Of a stretch of DNA of 64,000 nt, positions 12,605 through 23,741 are shown in pieces. Within the stretch, counting starts at the first letter, position 1, and every line of letters begins with the position of its first letter. The DNA lies in assembly GCA_013397845.1 (NCBI GenBank), contig VZTG01002916.1, forward strand, positions 607,127 to 671,126. Direction: 5' to 3'. Source of the stretch: Melanocharis versteri (lineage: Eukaryota > Chordata > Aves > Passeriformes > Melanocharitidae). A program made the position numbers and the translations under genes. The notes beneath the pieces were generated by a model. It had not been told where the DNA came from. It worked only from the letters and a program-made list of their open reading frames with translations, and did no database searches.

Positions 12605-13475
12605 AGCATCACAGATGTGCAAGACTGAAAGGTCATCTGAGTCCTTTCCTTCATTACAGGATCAAGTATAATCAGATTTAAAAATCTCTCACTAATGCTT
12701 GTCTTTCCCATTTTTTTGAAAGAACTTCAATAAGAGGGATTCCACAGCCTTCCTAGGCAACCTGAATGGAGCTATTCTCACAGTTAGATTTTCCTATTAT
12801 TGCACCTTGGCCTTTTCATCTGCAGATTAAACTGATTTAACCTTGTCACTTCAGTAGAATTGAGAACAACTGACAACTTCTAAATATTTGAAAAATATTA
12901 TCCTAACCCCCTTTTCTACACTAACTTATTTCATTCAGTTAGCTTCCAAGGATTTTGGGCTTTCTTAGACACCAATCATTCTTTTTGGTTCTTCTCTGCA
13001 CCTTCTCTCAATTTGTCACTGTCTTTTCTACAAGTGTGCAGCCCAAGGATAAATACAGAAGTAGAGCTGAGATATTCCTAGCGACAAGTAGAGCAGAATA
13101 ATTGCCTCCCATGCCTTATACATCATTGCTGTTAATTCACCTGAAAATGGGACTGCCTTTTCTGCAACAACAACATATTGTTAATTCAGATGCAATTATG
13201 GCTAACTGCTGTACAGTCACCTAACCAGCCAGTACCCATTTTGCATCTACATGTTTGATTTTCTTTCCTGGTGGGAGTAATTTGTGCTTGCTGTTACCAC
13301 TTTATCGACAAACTCTATTTCACTAATTTCAGAACATTTCTCAAGTTCATTTTGAATTCTTACTATGTCGCCCAAAATTTTTGCAACTTCCAGCATGGTG
13401 TCCTCCACGAATTTGCAAATGCCCTCTCTTCTGTTACCTGAGATACTAGAGAAAATAGTGAAGAATATCACATCT
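12605..13475 (-). mobile_element. ancient, strongly diverged CR1 (turtle/crocodile-like type)
   Basis: Read left to right, the order of landmarks follows the reverse complement of an old amniote CR1 3' region: ATCACAGATGTGCAAGACTG (tail side), GATTCCACAGCCTTCCTAGG, TTGGTTCTTCTCTGCACCTT, CAATTTGTCACTGTCTTTTC, GCAGCCCAAGGATAAATACA, TTTTGAATTCTTACTATGTC and TTCCAGCATGGTGTCCTCCA. Many substitutions and small gaps separate it from the younger copies in the window. The likely age is before the radiation of birds. The 81-codon frame at 13247-13492 lies within it and is not a gene. Confidence 0.72.
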
Positions 13476-15414
13476 AGGGAGATTTCTTGCATACGTTTTG
13501 AAAGGCTTTATTAAACTATTTTCTATTCTCACATTACCATAAATTTTGTAAAAATCTCCATCATTCCTGATTGTGTAGACAAAGCTGTATCTGCTTGCAT
13601 TAATTTGAATCTGGTACTACCATAGACTCAAACAATAGCTCTGGAAAGTATAAACTTAGCTGTTCATCTTAGAGAGGTGCTAAATATGAAGTTTCATGAC
13701 AATTAAACATCAACATCAATTTTCACTGATGACCGACTTCGCAGAATAAAGCTAATACGCTTGTAATTTCTCTTAGAACGTAAAATAATGAGGGATCTGC
13801 ATGGCAACAGCTAATTGCCATTGGGTATTATGAAGTGATTCCTCACCTAATTGCCAAATACTCCTAGTTTTGCTATGATAATTTGATAATTTTTACACAC
13901 TGGAAGAAGATTAAATATTTGCACTCCATTTCTCAGTATTTTTCCTACCCACTCCATCACTGCTAAGATCTACACATATAAATTTTGTTTAGGAACATAC
14001 TCCACAGTTAACGTGATTTATATAGGTCATAACTATCAGGTAGGACTGATTTGTAGTTTAATTTTAAGTTAAAAGGTATCTTTTTCACTGATATCAGTTG
14101 GCTGTAAGACTAAAGTTTGAAATTTGAGTATAGGTAATTAGTAGCAGTTGTAAAATTGTGTACCTACTTAGCAATAATTTAAATGTTATTTACATAGGAA
14201 TTTACCAAAGAGATTTATCTGTGGTGATAGCATAATAAAGCTACTAACTGGGTATTTAGTATTCATATAAGCATTTATTTTTAGACTATAAATCATTGCA
14301 ACGTAAGGATGCTTGAACAGGAAATAAACTTACAACATAAGTGATACTTCACCTAGGATACAGAACATTTTATAAGCCAACTTCCTTATATTGACTCATG
14401 ATCATAAAGGCAGTGGAGTCAGAGCGAGGCTGAATGCGCCTGTAGAATTTGAATGAGAACACAGACGAGTGTTTAGGTGATTTACAAATTGAGACATCAT
14501 GGAAGAAAGAAAGGAAATAAAGAAAGGGAGGGGAGGGGAAGGGAAGGGANAAAAGTGTCTGAAAAAACAGAAAATCTGTAATTCTTTAATTGTGCTGAAT
14601 AGATCTGTAAATACACCAAATTGTTACCATAGTAGTTAATTGCTGTTACTACCCAGTGCTAATAATTCAGCCATTTCCCTATGAGAAAAGAAGAAAAATA
14701 GTGAGCAGCTGTAAATAGGAAGTACTAGGCTGTGTGTGTGCAGGAATCTCTGGAGATTCTCAGTTCTGCTAATTTCACCTACTGATGACATGACATGACA
14801 CATGAAAACATGCCATCACAAGGAGGTCCAGTACAGCATATGGGAAAAACAGCTGACCTTGAGGAAAACAGTATTAAGTGTGGCATGAAATTCAACAGTG
14901 CAGTTTGTAAAATGATACATTTAGACTGGTAGTGGGAGTTTTTGTTACTAATAAGAATCTCAACATAGGAAAAACATGGGGGAGGAGGAGAATCAGACCA
15001 TGTCTGACAGTTTTAGACGGCCGTAAACAGTATGATGGAAAGGCAAGTGTGTACTGAAGCTCTAACCATGCAACTCCTAGTAAAGATAATACAGTATTAA
15101 TGTCTCTGCCAAAAGTCCTGGGGACAGTTCATGTAGGATAAGTGCATGAGATGCTAGTCACCCTGTTGAAGACAAAATAATTTTAGCTGAAACATGAGTG
15201 AGCAGAAAAACCTAGTGCAATGATCAAAGGGGGACAAGAGACCAGATTATCGTGGTTTAACTTAAAAAACTAACAGAAAAGGGATTTCAATGCAGGTAAA
15301 TTTTGCCAATAGAAAAAAACTCCCCAAAGAACAAACAAACAAACCAACCAATCAATTCTACCAGAAGAACCAGATTATCTCAATGGTCCACTAATACAGC
15401 TAGCTTGGAAATGC
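13476..15414. other. intronic stretch with a purine-rich repeat
   Basis: Apart from the GGGAA-type repeat at 14502-14549 I see no named element. The part 13740-13900 is AT-rich with several TAATT/AATTA core sites; whether it is conserved cannot be told from one sequence. Confidence 0.45.
14502..14550 (+). repeat. G-rich purine repeat ending in an unresolved base
   Basis: A run of GAAAG units passes into GGGAGGGGAGGGGAAGGGAA and GGGA, then base 14550 is N. Five G-runs of three or more with short A linkers fit a G-quadruplex pattern on the plus strand. The N directly after the run suggests a sequencing or assembly failure there. Confidence 0.8.
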
Positions 15415-16437
15415 AAATCAGTTTGGCAAGATGGCCAAGTACAAAGCGTGGTGGTGAAAGGAGTAAAACGCAGTTGGCAGCCTGTCACAAGTGGGGTTCC
15501 CCAGGGCTCAGTATTGGGGCCAGTTCTGTTTAATAGCTTAACTGATCATCTGAATGAAGGGATCAAGTGCACCCTCAGTCAGTTTGCAGATGACGCCGAG
15601 CTGGGCCAGACTACTGATCTGCTGAGGGGCAGGAAGGCTCTGCAGAAGGATTTGGACAGGCTGGATCAATGGGCCGAGGGCAACTGGATAAGGTCCAACA
15701 AGGCAAAATGCCAAGTCCTGCCCTTAAGTCACAACAACCCCATGCAATGTTCCAGGCTGTGGCCTAGTGGAAAAGGACCTCGGGGTGCTGGCTGACAGCC
15801 ATCTCAACATGATCCAGCATGTGCCCAGGTGCCCAAGAAGGGCAATGGCATCCTAGCCTGCATCAGAAATAGTGTAGCCAGGACCAGGGGAGGGAGTGGC
15901 CACTTGTACTCGGCACTGGAGAGGCCGCACCTTGAATCCTGTGTCCAGTTTTGGGCCCCTCACTGTAAGAAAAACATTGAGGAGCTGGAGCGTGTCCAGA
16001 GAAGGGCAACGATGCTGCTGAAGGGTCTGGACCACAAGTCTGATGAGAAGCAGTTGAGGGAGCCGGGTATGGTTATTCTGGAGAAAAGGAGGCTGAAGGT
16101 AGAGCTTATCACACTACAAGTCTCTGAAAGGAGGCTGTAGCCAGGTGGGGGTCAGTCTCTTCTCCAAGGTAACAAGTGCCAGGACAAGATGAAATGGCCT
16201 CAAGTTGCATCAGGGGAGATTCAGATTGGCTATTTGAAAAAAATTCTTCTTCATAAGGGTTATCAAGTACTGGAAAAGACTATTCAGGGAAGTGGCTGTG
16301 TTACCATCCCTGGATGCTTTTAAAAGATGTATTGCTTAGGGACATGGTTTAGTGGGGGACTTGGCAGTGTTAGGTTAACAGCTAGTCTCAATGATCTTAC
16401 GGGTCTTTTCTAATCTAAATGATTCTGCGACTCTATG
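15415..16437 (+). mobile_element. CR1 LINE copy with reverse-transcriptase remains
   Basis: This is the 3' kilobase of a CR1 retrotransposon. CR1 copies itself by target-primed reverse transcription. In frame from about 15418 the translation gives [11 protein letters not shown], then [20 protein letters not shown], and QFADDAELG, where FADD is the reverse-transcriptase catalytic box. After a frameshift near 15795 it resumes with LACIRNSVA and later [19 protein letters not shown] and LEKRRLK, the ORF2 C-terminal region, up to a stop at 16138-16140. The 3' UTR ends in GATTCTGCGACTCTATG. The 5' two-thirds of the element is missing and the frame is broken, so the copy is dead. Confidence 0.95.
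15448..16140 (+). pseudogene. broken CR1 ORF2 (reverse transcriptase, C-terminal part)
   Basis: Two blocks of one protein lie in different frames: 15448-15795 (reverse-transcriptase fingers/palm with the [13 protein letters not shown] and FADD motifs) and 15829-16140 (thumb and C-terminal region with the CVQFWAPH and ERVQRRAT motifs). At least one frameshift falls between them near 15760-15830. The endonuclease domain and the N-terminal half of the polymerase are absent. No function is expected. Confidence 0.9.
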
Positions 16438-18479
16438 AAAAGCCAAGAATGGGTTTCTGAGATAGTCTTTCAGTGAAACTATTAAGCAAAATATTACACC
16501 TATTTTTAAAACAGATTTCAATTAATTTTATTTAAGAGTTAGATGGCATGATTGCCTGTAGCAGTAGTCTTGGAGTTGGGGAGTTCATATATGGTACCAA
16601 TAACAAAACCCTGAACATCCAATTAAAGGAGCTAATCACACTGGAAAATCCCACTTCATTCACAACAACTAAAGCTGAGCAACTGGGAGAAGAATATTTT
16701 GTTTCTATAAAACATTTATCAAGGAGACAGATCAAAGTACACTGTAGTTCAGAGCTCTTTGTACAATCACTGAATCTGCTGCAATGTGTTTCCAATCTAC
16801 CTAACTGTTTAAGAGAATATGACCAACTTAACCTGAAACAAGTGACTGACTGGAACAAAACTTACTAGCAGCTTATTATTTGGAACAAAGGCATTTATTC
16901 ATATTTATGTTTGAAATCTGTTACTGAAGTAAATGATATCTTTTAGAAACAACAATATGACTCGGTTGCATGGGATTTCAAAGTAAACTTTAAAATCTGT
17001 CATTGTCATTTTAAAAAGGATTTTGTTATTTCAGCTACAAATCTATCTACAAATTGCTAGTTATAAACCTGAGGTTTAAAAAATCATGTTTTCCAATGGC
17101 TGGATGCAGGATGTCCTTTATTTGTATTGACTTTCACAGCAGGAAACCATATTGATGAAAAGTTTCTTTTGCTAATAATGTTATTTGAGATTGAATAATA
17201 AATTATAAGGAAAGAGAAAACACCTTAAAATCTTTTTATAAAGGTAGTTAAAGAATATAGCACAGTACAAATCTCACTGTTCTCCAGCAGCACTTACATT
17301 TATGACCTGTTCAGCTGGCAACTCACCAGCAGGTTTATGTATGTAACTTGTAACACTTCCATAGATATACCACTACCCTCACAAATGGAGGGACAAAGAG
17401 AATATCCTTAATTGATCGAATGGGTTTTATGCTACTAAACCGGAGCCAATCTTACACAGAAGTAATCTTACACCAAGAAGTACTTTTTGATATGTTCTAT
17501 TTACTGTGACACAGCAGGTAAGAGCCTTCCCTCCTGGTATGCTCCTATAAAACGTGCAGTGGGTGTGCTGGCTCTGTGAACCCTTGCAGGCATGCCAGCT
17601 GAACGCACCATGGTAACCACGCTGGAGAGTGGCTCTGACATTTAGGAAAAGGCAGCTGGGAGAGACTGCAAGATAGTCATGGAAACACTCAGCCAGCTCT
17701 TTCTCCATTAGTTACTTGGGAGGAAAGTTTTTCCTGGAAACACAGGAGATATAGTGGCACACTGACAGTTACTTCATGGAGCCATTAAGAATGTCAGGGA
17801 GAAGTAGGCAACAAAACCCTACATGATTATTTGATAGTGGGAAAAAGGAGAAATTTGTAATGCAAAAGAAAAACAAGTCGTGGCTGCACTCTAAGAGAAG
17901 AAATAAAGCAATATGACAAAAAGTGTCAAATGGAAAGGATAGGAAGATTTCTTTTGAGAATGGGATGAAGTGAGGAGACACAGGAAGTCATCCAGAAAAG
18001 CTCTTTTTAGCACATGCTCCACAGCTTCTCTAAGAAAAAAACAAATGATTTCAAAGGGAACGTCAGATGTGTGATCAAGCCACTGCAACGGATTATTATC
18101 AGTTGCTTTCACACAGAGGAGAACAAGTACTGCTCTCATTTTGATCAGATACACATCACATTAGGACTGGCAGGTGTACAGATCTCACCTTGGTGGCTAA
18201 ATGTGTTGGTAAAAATCAGCCATGATAACGTACTGAATCTGCTTGAAGTGGGTACTTACAGCTGAAAAAAATGAATGCTTGCCTTTTTAAAAGTATGTTC
18301 CCACTACTTAAGAATGTATATTACATATTGTCTATTGCCTGTTTGTGCTGGTCACCTTGCATCTGTTTTGGGTACTGGGAAAGCAAGTGAGATACAGATT
18401 AAACAGGTAATGTGCTAGTGTTCCTCTGTTCACGCACACCACAGTCCTACTGTAAAGCTAGCTTTCAAGAAACTACATT

Positions 18480-18480
<1 letters not shown>
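16438..18480. other. intronic stretch, no recognised element
   Basis: Frames of 108 and 106 codons lie antiparallel at 16532-16868, and one of 93 codons at 17427-17708 (minus). None shows a known domain. Overlap on opposite strands argues against both being genes. Confidence 0.45.

Positions 18481-18481
<1 letters not shown>

Positions 18482-18513
<32 letters not shown>
18482..18513 (+). repeat. (AAT)n microsatellite
   Basis: About ten uninterrupted AAT units follow CATTTG and end at AAACC. The array is pure, so it may well be polymorphic. Confidence 0.95.
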
Positions 18514-18514
<1 letters not shown>

Positions 18515-19743
18515 CCTTTTGGCTTGTAATTTTTCACTGACTAGAACTCCAGCCATAAATATTTGCTTTCCTGAAAAACAATACGAAAAAATATAACAGA
18601 GATTGATCATACTGTGCTGTGTATATGCAAAGTGGTCAAAACACGTACAAGCAGGCAGAAAATCCACTCTGTTCTGAAACAGGAGAAAAGAATTTATTAA
18701 TCATTGACCCAGTATTCGTAAATACTCCAGCAACAATATTTTTTTTCAGTTTCTCATGCAGAATAATACAAAACTGGGTTTTTGTTGTTGTGGGCTTGTT
18801 TATGCCACTAACCCAGTAAAAATAATTGCAATCAGTCCACAGCCATGCACCTGAGCCCTGAACTGGCTCCTTACATAGCCAGGGAAATATCAGAAGTTGG
18901 GAAACAAATTTCCAAGTCCTTACATGTAAATGATTCTTTCTTTTTTCTAGCATTCAACACATTATCCCTCTCTTTACTTTTACATTTTTAATATCTTAAT
19001 TTTCTTAACTGCCCTTTGAAAACGTCTCTTGTTAACATAGTTTTCATCAGATTAAGTGCACTGACAGAGGAGCCACTGACAGAGGGAAAACAGCTTAGGT
19101 TTCAAATGCATCATCTATGATAAAGGATGAAAGAAGACAGTCAGTTGTTTCTGTGGCTCCTAAAACAGGATCAGTGCCAGGCAATATCAGATCAAGCCAC
19201 AGTTTACTCTCTTATGAAGCTCTTGGAAGAGAGCAGAAAGAGGCCACCACAGCTTGTATATGGAGTTTGTTGCAAGCACAATTGTTGAAGCATAGCAGGA
19301 ACCAGCCAAATATGTATGCAAAGAGACCTGGCTTCTCACAAAAAAACGACTTGTGAACTTTTCACAGGTGGAAGAGATGCTCAGAACCGAAATTCTATGA
19401 TTCTGGCAATTGAGTGATTGAGGGAACAGTTCAACTGATAAATCTAGTGGCAAATGCTGATTATTCGAAGACAGAAATGCTGATGGGTTTCTCTAATTTC
19501 TCAAACTGAAAAGTTTTGGATTTTTTTTGGTGGGAAAAAAAGTTGTAACATTTGAATATGAAATTCCACAGTACAGCACAAGCATTCAAGTAGCTCGTTT
19601 ACAGTAATTTGCAGTAATTTAACATTCAAAATTTGGAAACGGAAATAGCATGTGTCACCCCTCCTATGCCTTCCTCAACTAAGTCAAGCACACTTGCAAC
19701 ATGCCAAGCTGACATCACTCCCTGAGCTTGTGGAGGCTGTGGC
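18514..19743. other. intronic stretch, nothing recognised
   Basis: No gene or repeat could be named. A 13-base match to a CR1 tail near 19391 has no CR1 body upstream. Confidence 0.5.
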
Positions 19744-19931
19744 TTCACAGAATCACAGAATATGCCGAGTTGGAAGGGACCCATCAGGATCATTGAGACC
19801 AACTCCTGGCACCGTGCAGGACACCTCAAGAATCACACCACGTGCCTGAGAGTGTTGTCCAGATGCTTCTTGAATTCAGACAGGCCTGGTGCTGTGACCA
19901 CTTCCCTGAGGAGCCCACTCCAGTGCTCAGG
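19744..19931 (-). mobile_element. CR1 LINE fragment, 3' end (passerine-type)
   Basis: TTCACAGAATCACAGAATAT followed by GCCGAGTTGGAAGGGACCCA marks the reverse complement of a CR1 3' end. The body includes CACCACGTGCCTGAGAGTGT and CTGGTGCTGTGACCACTTCC. This is the subfamily whose 3' end reads ...CCAACTCGGCATATTCTGTG, which I associate with Neoaves/passerines. Similarity stops after CCAGTGCTCAG at 19931. The next 150 bases are GC-richer and not identified. Confidence 0.92.
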
Positions 19932-21960
19932 GGTACCTGAGCCTACAAGAGGGCTTTGTGCTGTCAAGAGAGAAGCCACACTCCACTGTCCCCTCCTGCT
20001 CAGGATCCTTCATTGTATCCTTTACCTTCCTTCTCTTGCAGACTTGTCTAACCCTGCCCTTTGGGGGACTGCTCTAATGCTTACGGGTTAAAGAATATTA
20101 CATGGAAAACCTACCTAGAAGGGTTTGATATCTATTGAATTAATGAGACACAGCAAGATCAAGAATGGCTTCAAATTTGTGAGTAAATGGCACAGAATTA
20201 TTTATTAGGTACTAACAAACTGTGCATACTGAAATGAGTGGGGTTTGAATTCATCAGGAAAAAATAAAAACCTGCCATAAATACAGGAGAATAGCCTTTG
20301 AGTAAAAATGTCAGTAAGGAAGTCCTAAACAGATTGGATGAAGCAGATAATTAAACACGGCCTTCTGTAAACATAAGCAAAGTAAGAATTATTTGCTGGG
20401 CTATAAACCTCACAGATCCACAGATCATCTTGATATGGAGGTGATGATCTCGAAGTAATCATCTGTGCATTTGGTAAGCAAGTAGTCCCCAAGAACATAA
20501 CTTTCCTACTGCTGCACAGATTGAATGCACTTGTTAATGAGAAATCATTCAGTAGTATGCACATAAGGATACTTTTATGATCATTTTGAAGAGCAAAGAG
20601 GCTTAACCAGAGGCTGAAGTCTACTGTGAGATATTCAAAATTTGCTTCTTCCATTTTACTTTGGTATATTCGCAAAGACAGTACTCCTAAAAAAGCTTTT
20701 CATTTCCAAATGCATTTACTTAATAGGAAGTTTCTACATCTTTCTGACACCTGGACAGACCCCAGCATAACAGCAGTGCCATACTATGCAAGTATCTCAC
20801 ACTTAAGACTTCTGTACTTCAGAAACCAACCTTGCATTTGAAAAATCTGGATGATGCTCAGAAAAAGTTGCTGTGCACTTTGTGCAAATGGTTTCCTTTG
20901 TTTATAGCATTAGAGGACTGAAATGGAGGAAGGAACAATCTTATCTGAGTTTCTTACCAGGAAACTTTGGCAAACTGATCACTTCAATATTAATTGAAAT
21001 AAAAATGCTATAATTTAGCAGTGATGAGACAAATACGAATACCAACATACGGTTCTTCACATCTGTCCTACAAGCATCCAACTTTGAAAATTCCATGAAT
21101 TTGGGGTTCAATTCTCTTACTTCCTCCCCCAAAATCCCTTGGAAAGTTTTCCTCTCATTTTATCCTGGAAATATTACTGAATAAAAGCTAAATAAATTCC
21201 ACTTTGCTGCTAATAGCTTTCTACTGCTAAAAGATCAGCTTTCTTCATTGAAAAGAAACCTTCTTGTAAACAGACTTCTGAACCATGTAATTTTACATGA
21301 ATCCAAAATCCACAAATATATTAAAGAGACATCTTCTTTGTGTTGAATAACATTCTTTGTGCTGTTGATTCAGTACATTGAGATATCTTAAAAGGAATTT
21401 CTCGATGGCCAGAAATGCCAGCATGTGGTTTTTCACTTGAAGACACCTTATCCCTTTGATGCAAACAGATGCATAACTATGCAATTTCTGCTGTGGAATC
21501 ATCAGCTTTCCAAAAACAATAACAGTGTAATAGGCTTTTTAATTAGTGATCCTGTGAATTTAGTGACAAAAGACTGGAAGCACGAGTGACTGTGTCATCT
21601 GGGGGTTACAAATACATGTAATGAGCTATCATGCAAGAAAAGGTATGACAGCCTCTGAAGCGTAAGGTCTACTAAAAAAGAAAAGACCCTCTGCAGAGCT
21701 ATTTTTATGAGTTAATAAAAGAAAGTATGTTATTTTCATTTCTTATGCTGCACCCTTTATTGAAGGAACCCACATAGCCCAAGAGCATAGGCTTTTCTTT
21801 ATTACCCACAACTGACACGACACATCAGTTATGATTATACCTGGTGAATACAAAGCACAAAATGATGTATTTGGCAGGAGGTCATAAAAAGACTAGATCT
21901 TCTCATGAAGCTACACTGATACTGCCATGGTAGTTACTCAGCAAGGAAAAAAATTGAACT
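19932..21960. other. intronic stretch, nothing recognised
   Basis: This AT-rich stretch follows a short GC-richer segment (19932-20085). Two minus-strand frames at 20941-21132 and 21293-21502 share the short string VKN.ML, too little to call a repeat. Confidence 0.45.
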
Positions 21961-21964
21961 TAAT

Positions 21965-22534
21965 TTGGTATGCATCATCTCCCCAGAACGCAGTTTTATC
22001 AAGCCACTGAAGGCAGAAGGTTTCATCAGCTCTTGGCCAGGGCTCTCTTGGAGACGTTTCAGTCTGGTCTGGCAGAACTGTCCATTAAAGCAGTTGGTTC
22101 AGCAGGCAGCTCCTGGATCCCACCTCCAGCAGGGTCCTGCTGGTGCACCCCACTTTCCCACACAGGCCGACTGTCAGGACTTGCCTCACAAAATGGCTCA
22201 TCTCTCATGCTGCACCCTGGGAGGTGACGGCCAGGACCCAGACCCCTGCCCTTCCCTCCTGACTCCCTCTGCCCTGCTCCTGGAGCTGTCTCACCGGGAG
22301 CGTGCACCATGCCCACGCTCACACGAACTCATCAGCACAGCCTCTCCCGCACCGCAGCTGCAGGGCAGGGAGCAGCACCTGCATGCCCCACCTTGTCCAT
22401 GCCCCCAGCAGATGGCTGCCGAACCGAGAGACAGGGCGAGGGGAAAGCCTCAAAGCCTCAAATTTTCCACTTTACCTGGACTGAACCGGGGGGTAGCAGA
22501 AGCAGCAGACATTTTACAGAATAAGCAGAATTAG
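21965..22534 (+). other. GC-rich island with the longest open frame of the window
   Basis: The frame covers 189 codons and opens with TTG; the first in-frame ATG is at about residue 77. The peptide is rich in Pro, Gln, His, Ser and Ala without any recognisable domain, signal peptide or membrane segment. The DNA from about 22030 to 22460 is markedly richer in G and C than its surroundings. Another strand and two other frames are open over the same place, which is expected in GC-rich DNA because stop codons are scarce. It may be a piece of an unrecognised repeat, a CpG-poor regulatory island, or a non-coding exon. I do not call a protein. Confidence 0.2.
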
Positions 22535-23189
22535 CTACCAGTGTTAAAATGATTCTGTTGAGGCACAGCTGAGATAGTGCAGATCCTTGCTCACCTTTCA
22601 GGCTGAGTGAAAAGCAAAATACACCCATACATTGTTATGGATACAAGCAACAACACACTTTTCCATAAACTTCATGAGCAGTGACTTTGAAACGGAATCT
22701 CCTCAGTACTGAAATATGATAGAACATTTGAAATTAAAATACTAGATCTTGTTTGGGCAAGAAAGAAAATTGCATTTTCTCAGTACCACTGAAAACAAAG
22801 GCCATTTTAATTTCTGAGCCAAACTACAGGCATGAACATTTGAAGCAATCACTACAAGTTTATAAGACTTGGGGTGGCAAACCCAGCCTTTCAAATAACA
22901 ACTAAAGTTTTGTCTGTGTAGCAATAGTAATGGGAATGATAAACTAGGGGAATATCTCCAGGAGGCTGTTGAATCAGACAGAAAAAGGTAACAATTCCAG
23001 ATTTAACAAGATTAGTTCAATTAGCTCAACAGGGGAGCAAAACAAAGAAATCATTACATTTAGGCATTGTTACTGAAGGAAGTATTGGTGCAAGTGCCAG
23101 AAGAGCATCATAACTATACATTACTACTGAGATATTAAAAATTACCTGGAAATGTAATAATTAATAATCCTGATGGAATGAGCTCTGTG
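22535..23189. other. intronic stretch, nothing recognised
   Basis: This is AT-rich sequence with no recognisable element. Confidence 0.5.
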
Positions 23190-23741
23190 TGTGTGAGCAG
23201 TGTGCCATTGCACCCAGGAAGACAAACACTGTCCTGGGCTACCCCAGCAAGAGTGGAGCCAGCAGGATGAGGAAGTGACTTTTTCCCTCTGCTGCACACC
23301 AGTGAGGTGACATCAAGAATGCAGGGTCCAGTTTTGATTTCCTCCTGAACCCAGTATGAGATGGGTATTTACAAACTAAGGGCTGCTGAGATGGTCTGGG
23401 GGCTGGAGTACCTCATGTACGAGGAGAGGCTGAGGGACCTGAGTTTGCTGAAGCTTAAGTTGAGAGAGGGAACTTAGGTGGAGTCTACTGCTCTGTAAAG
23501 GCAATCTACAGAGCAGTGCACAAGGAACGGGTGAGAAGCAATGGCAACTGAGTAAAAGAAAAAAATGTTTTCAAAATAACAATGGAACACATTGACCAAA
23601 CTGCAGCATCTCCTTCTCTGGAGATCTTCAATACTTTTCCTGTTTTAACTTTGAAGTTCGTTCCACTTTGAGCTGCGGCTGGAATCACATGATCTCCAAG
23701 GGCCCCTTCAAATCTAAATTATACTGTCATTCTGTGATTCA
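23190..23741 (+). mobile_element. CR1 LINE fragment, internally deleted
   Basis: The left part matches the ORF2 C-terminal region at DNA level: GAGCAGTGTGCC, GTGGAGCCAGCAGGATGAGG and GGGTCCAGTTTTGATTTCCT, then TGAGATGGTCTGGGGGCTGG and GAGGAGAGGCTGAGGGACCT. After a gap the copy resumes with CATCTCCTTCTCTGGAGATC and ends in GATCTCCAAGGGCCCCTTCA and CATTCTGTGATTC. A segment of the usual length between these parts is shortened or scrambled around 23480-23590. The element is plus strand, 5'-truncated and inactive. Confidence 0.85.

Noticed and set aside
19391..19403. ATTCTATGATTCT, identical to a CR1 3' tail
   Set aside because: No CR1 body precedes it; thirteen bases alone are not enough.
20941..21502. 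Two minus-strand frames sharing VKN.ML and a similar DNA string (GGTT.TTCAC)
   Set aside because: The similarity covers under 40 bases with gaps, too weak for a repeat.
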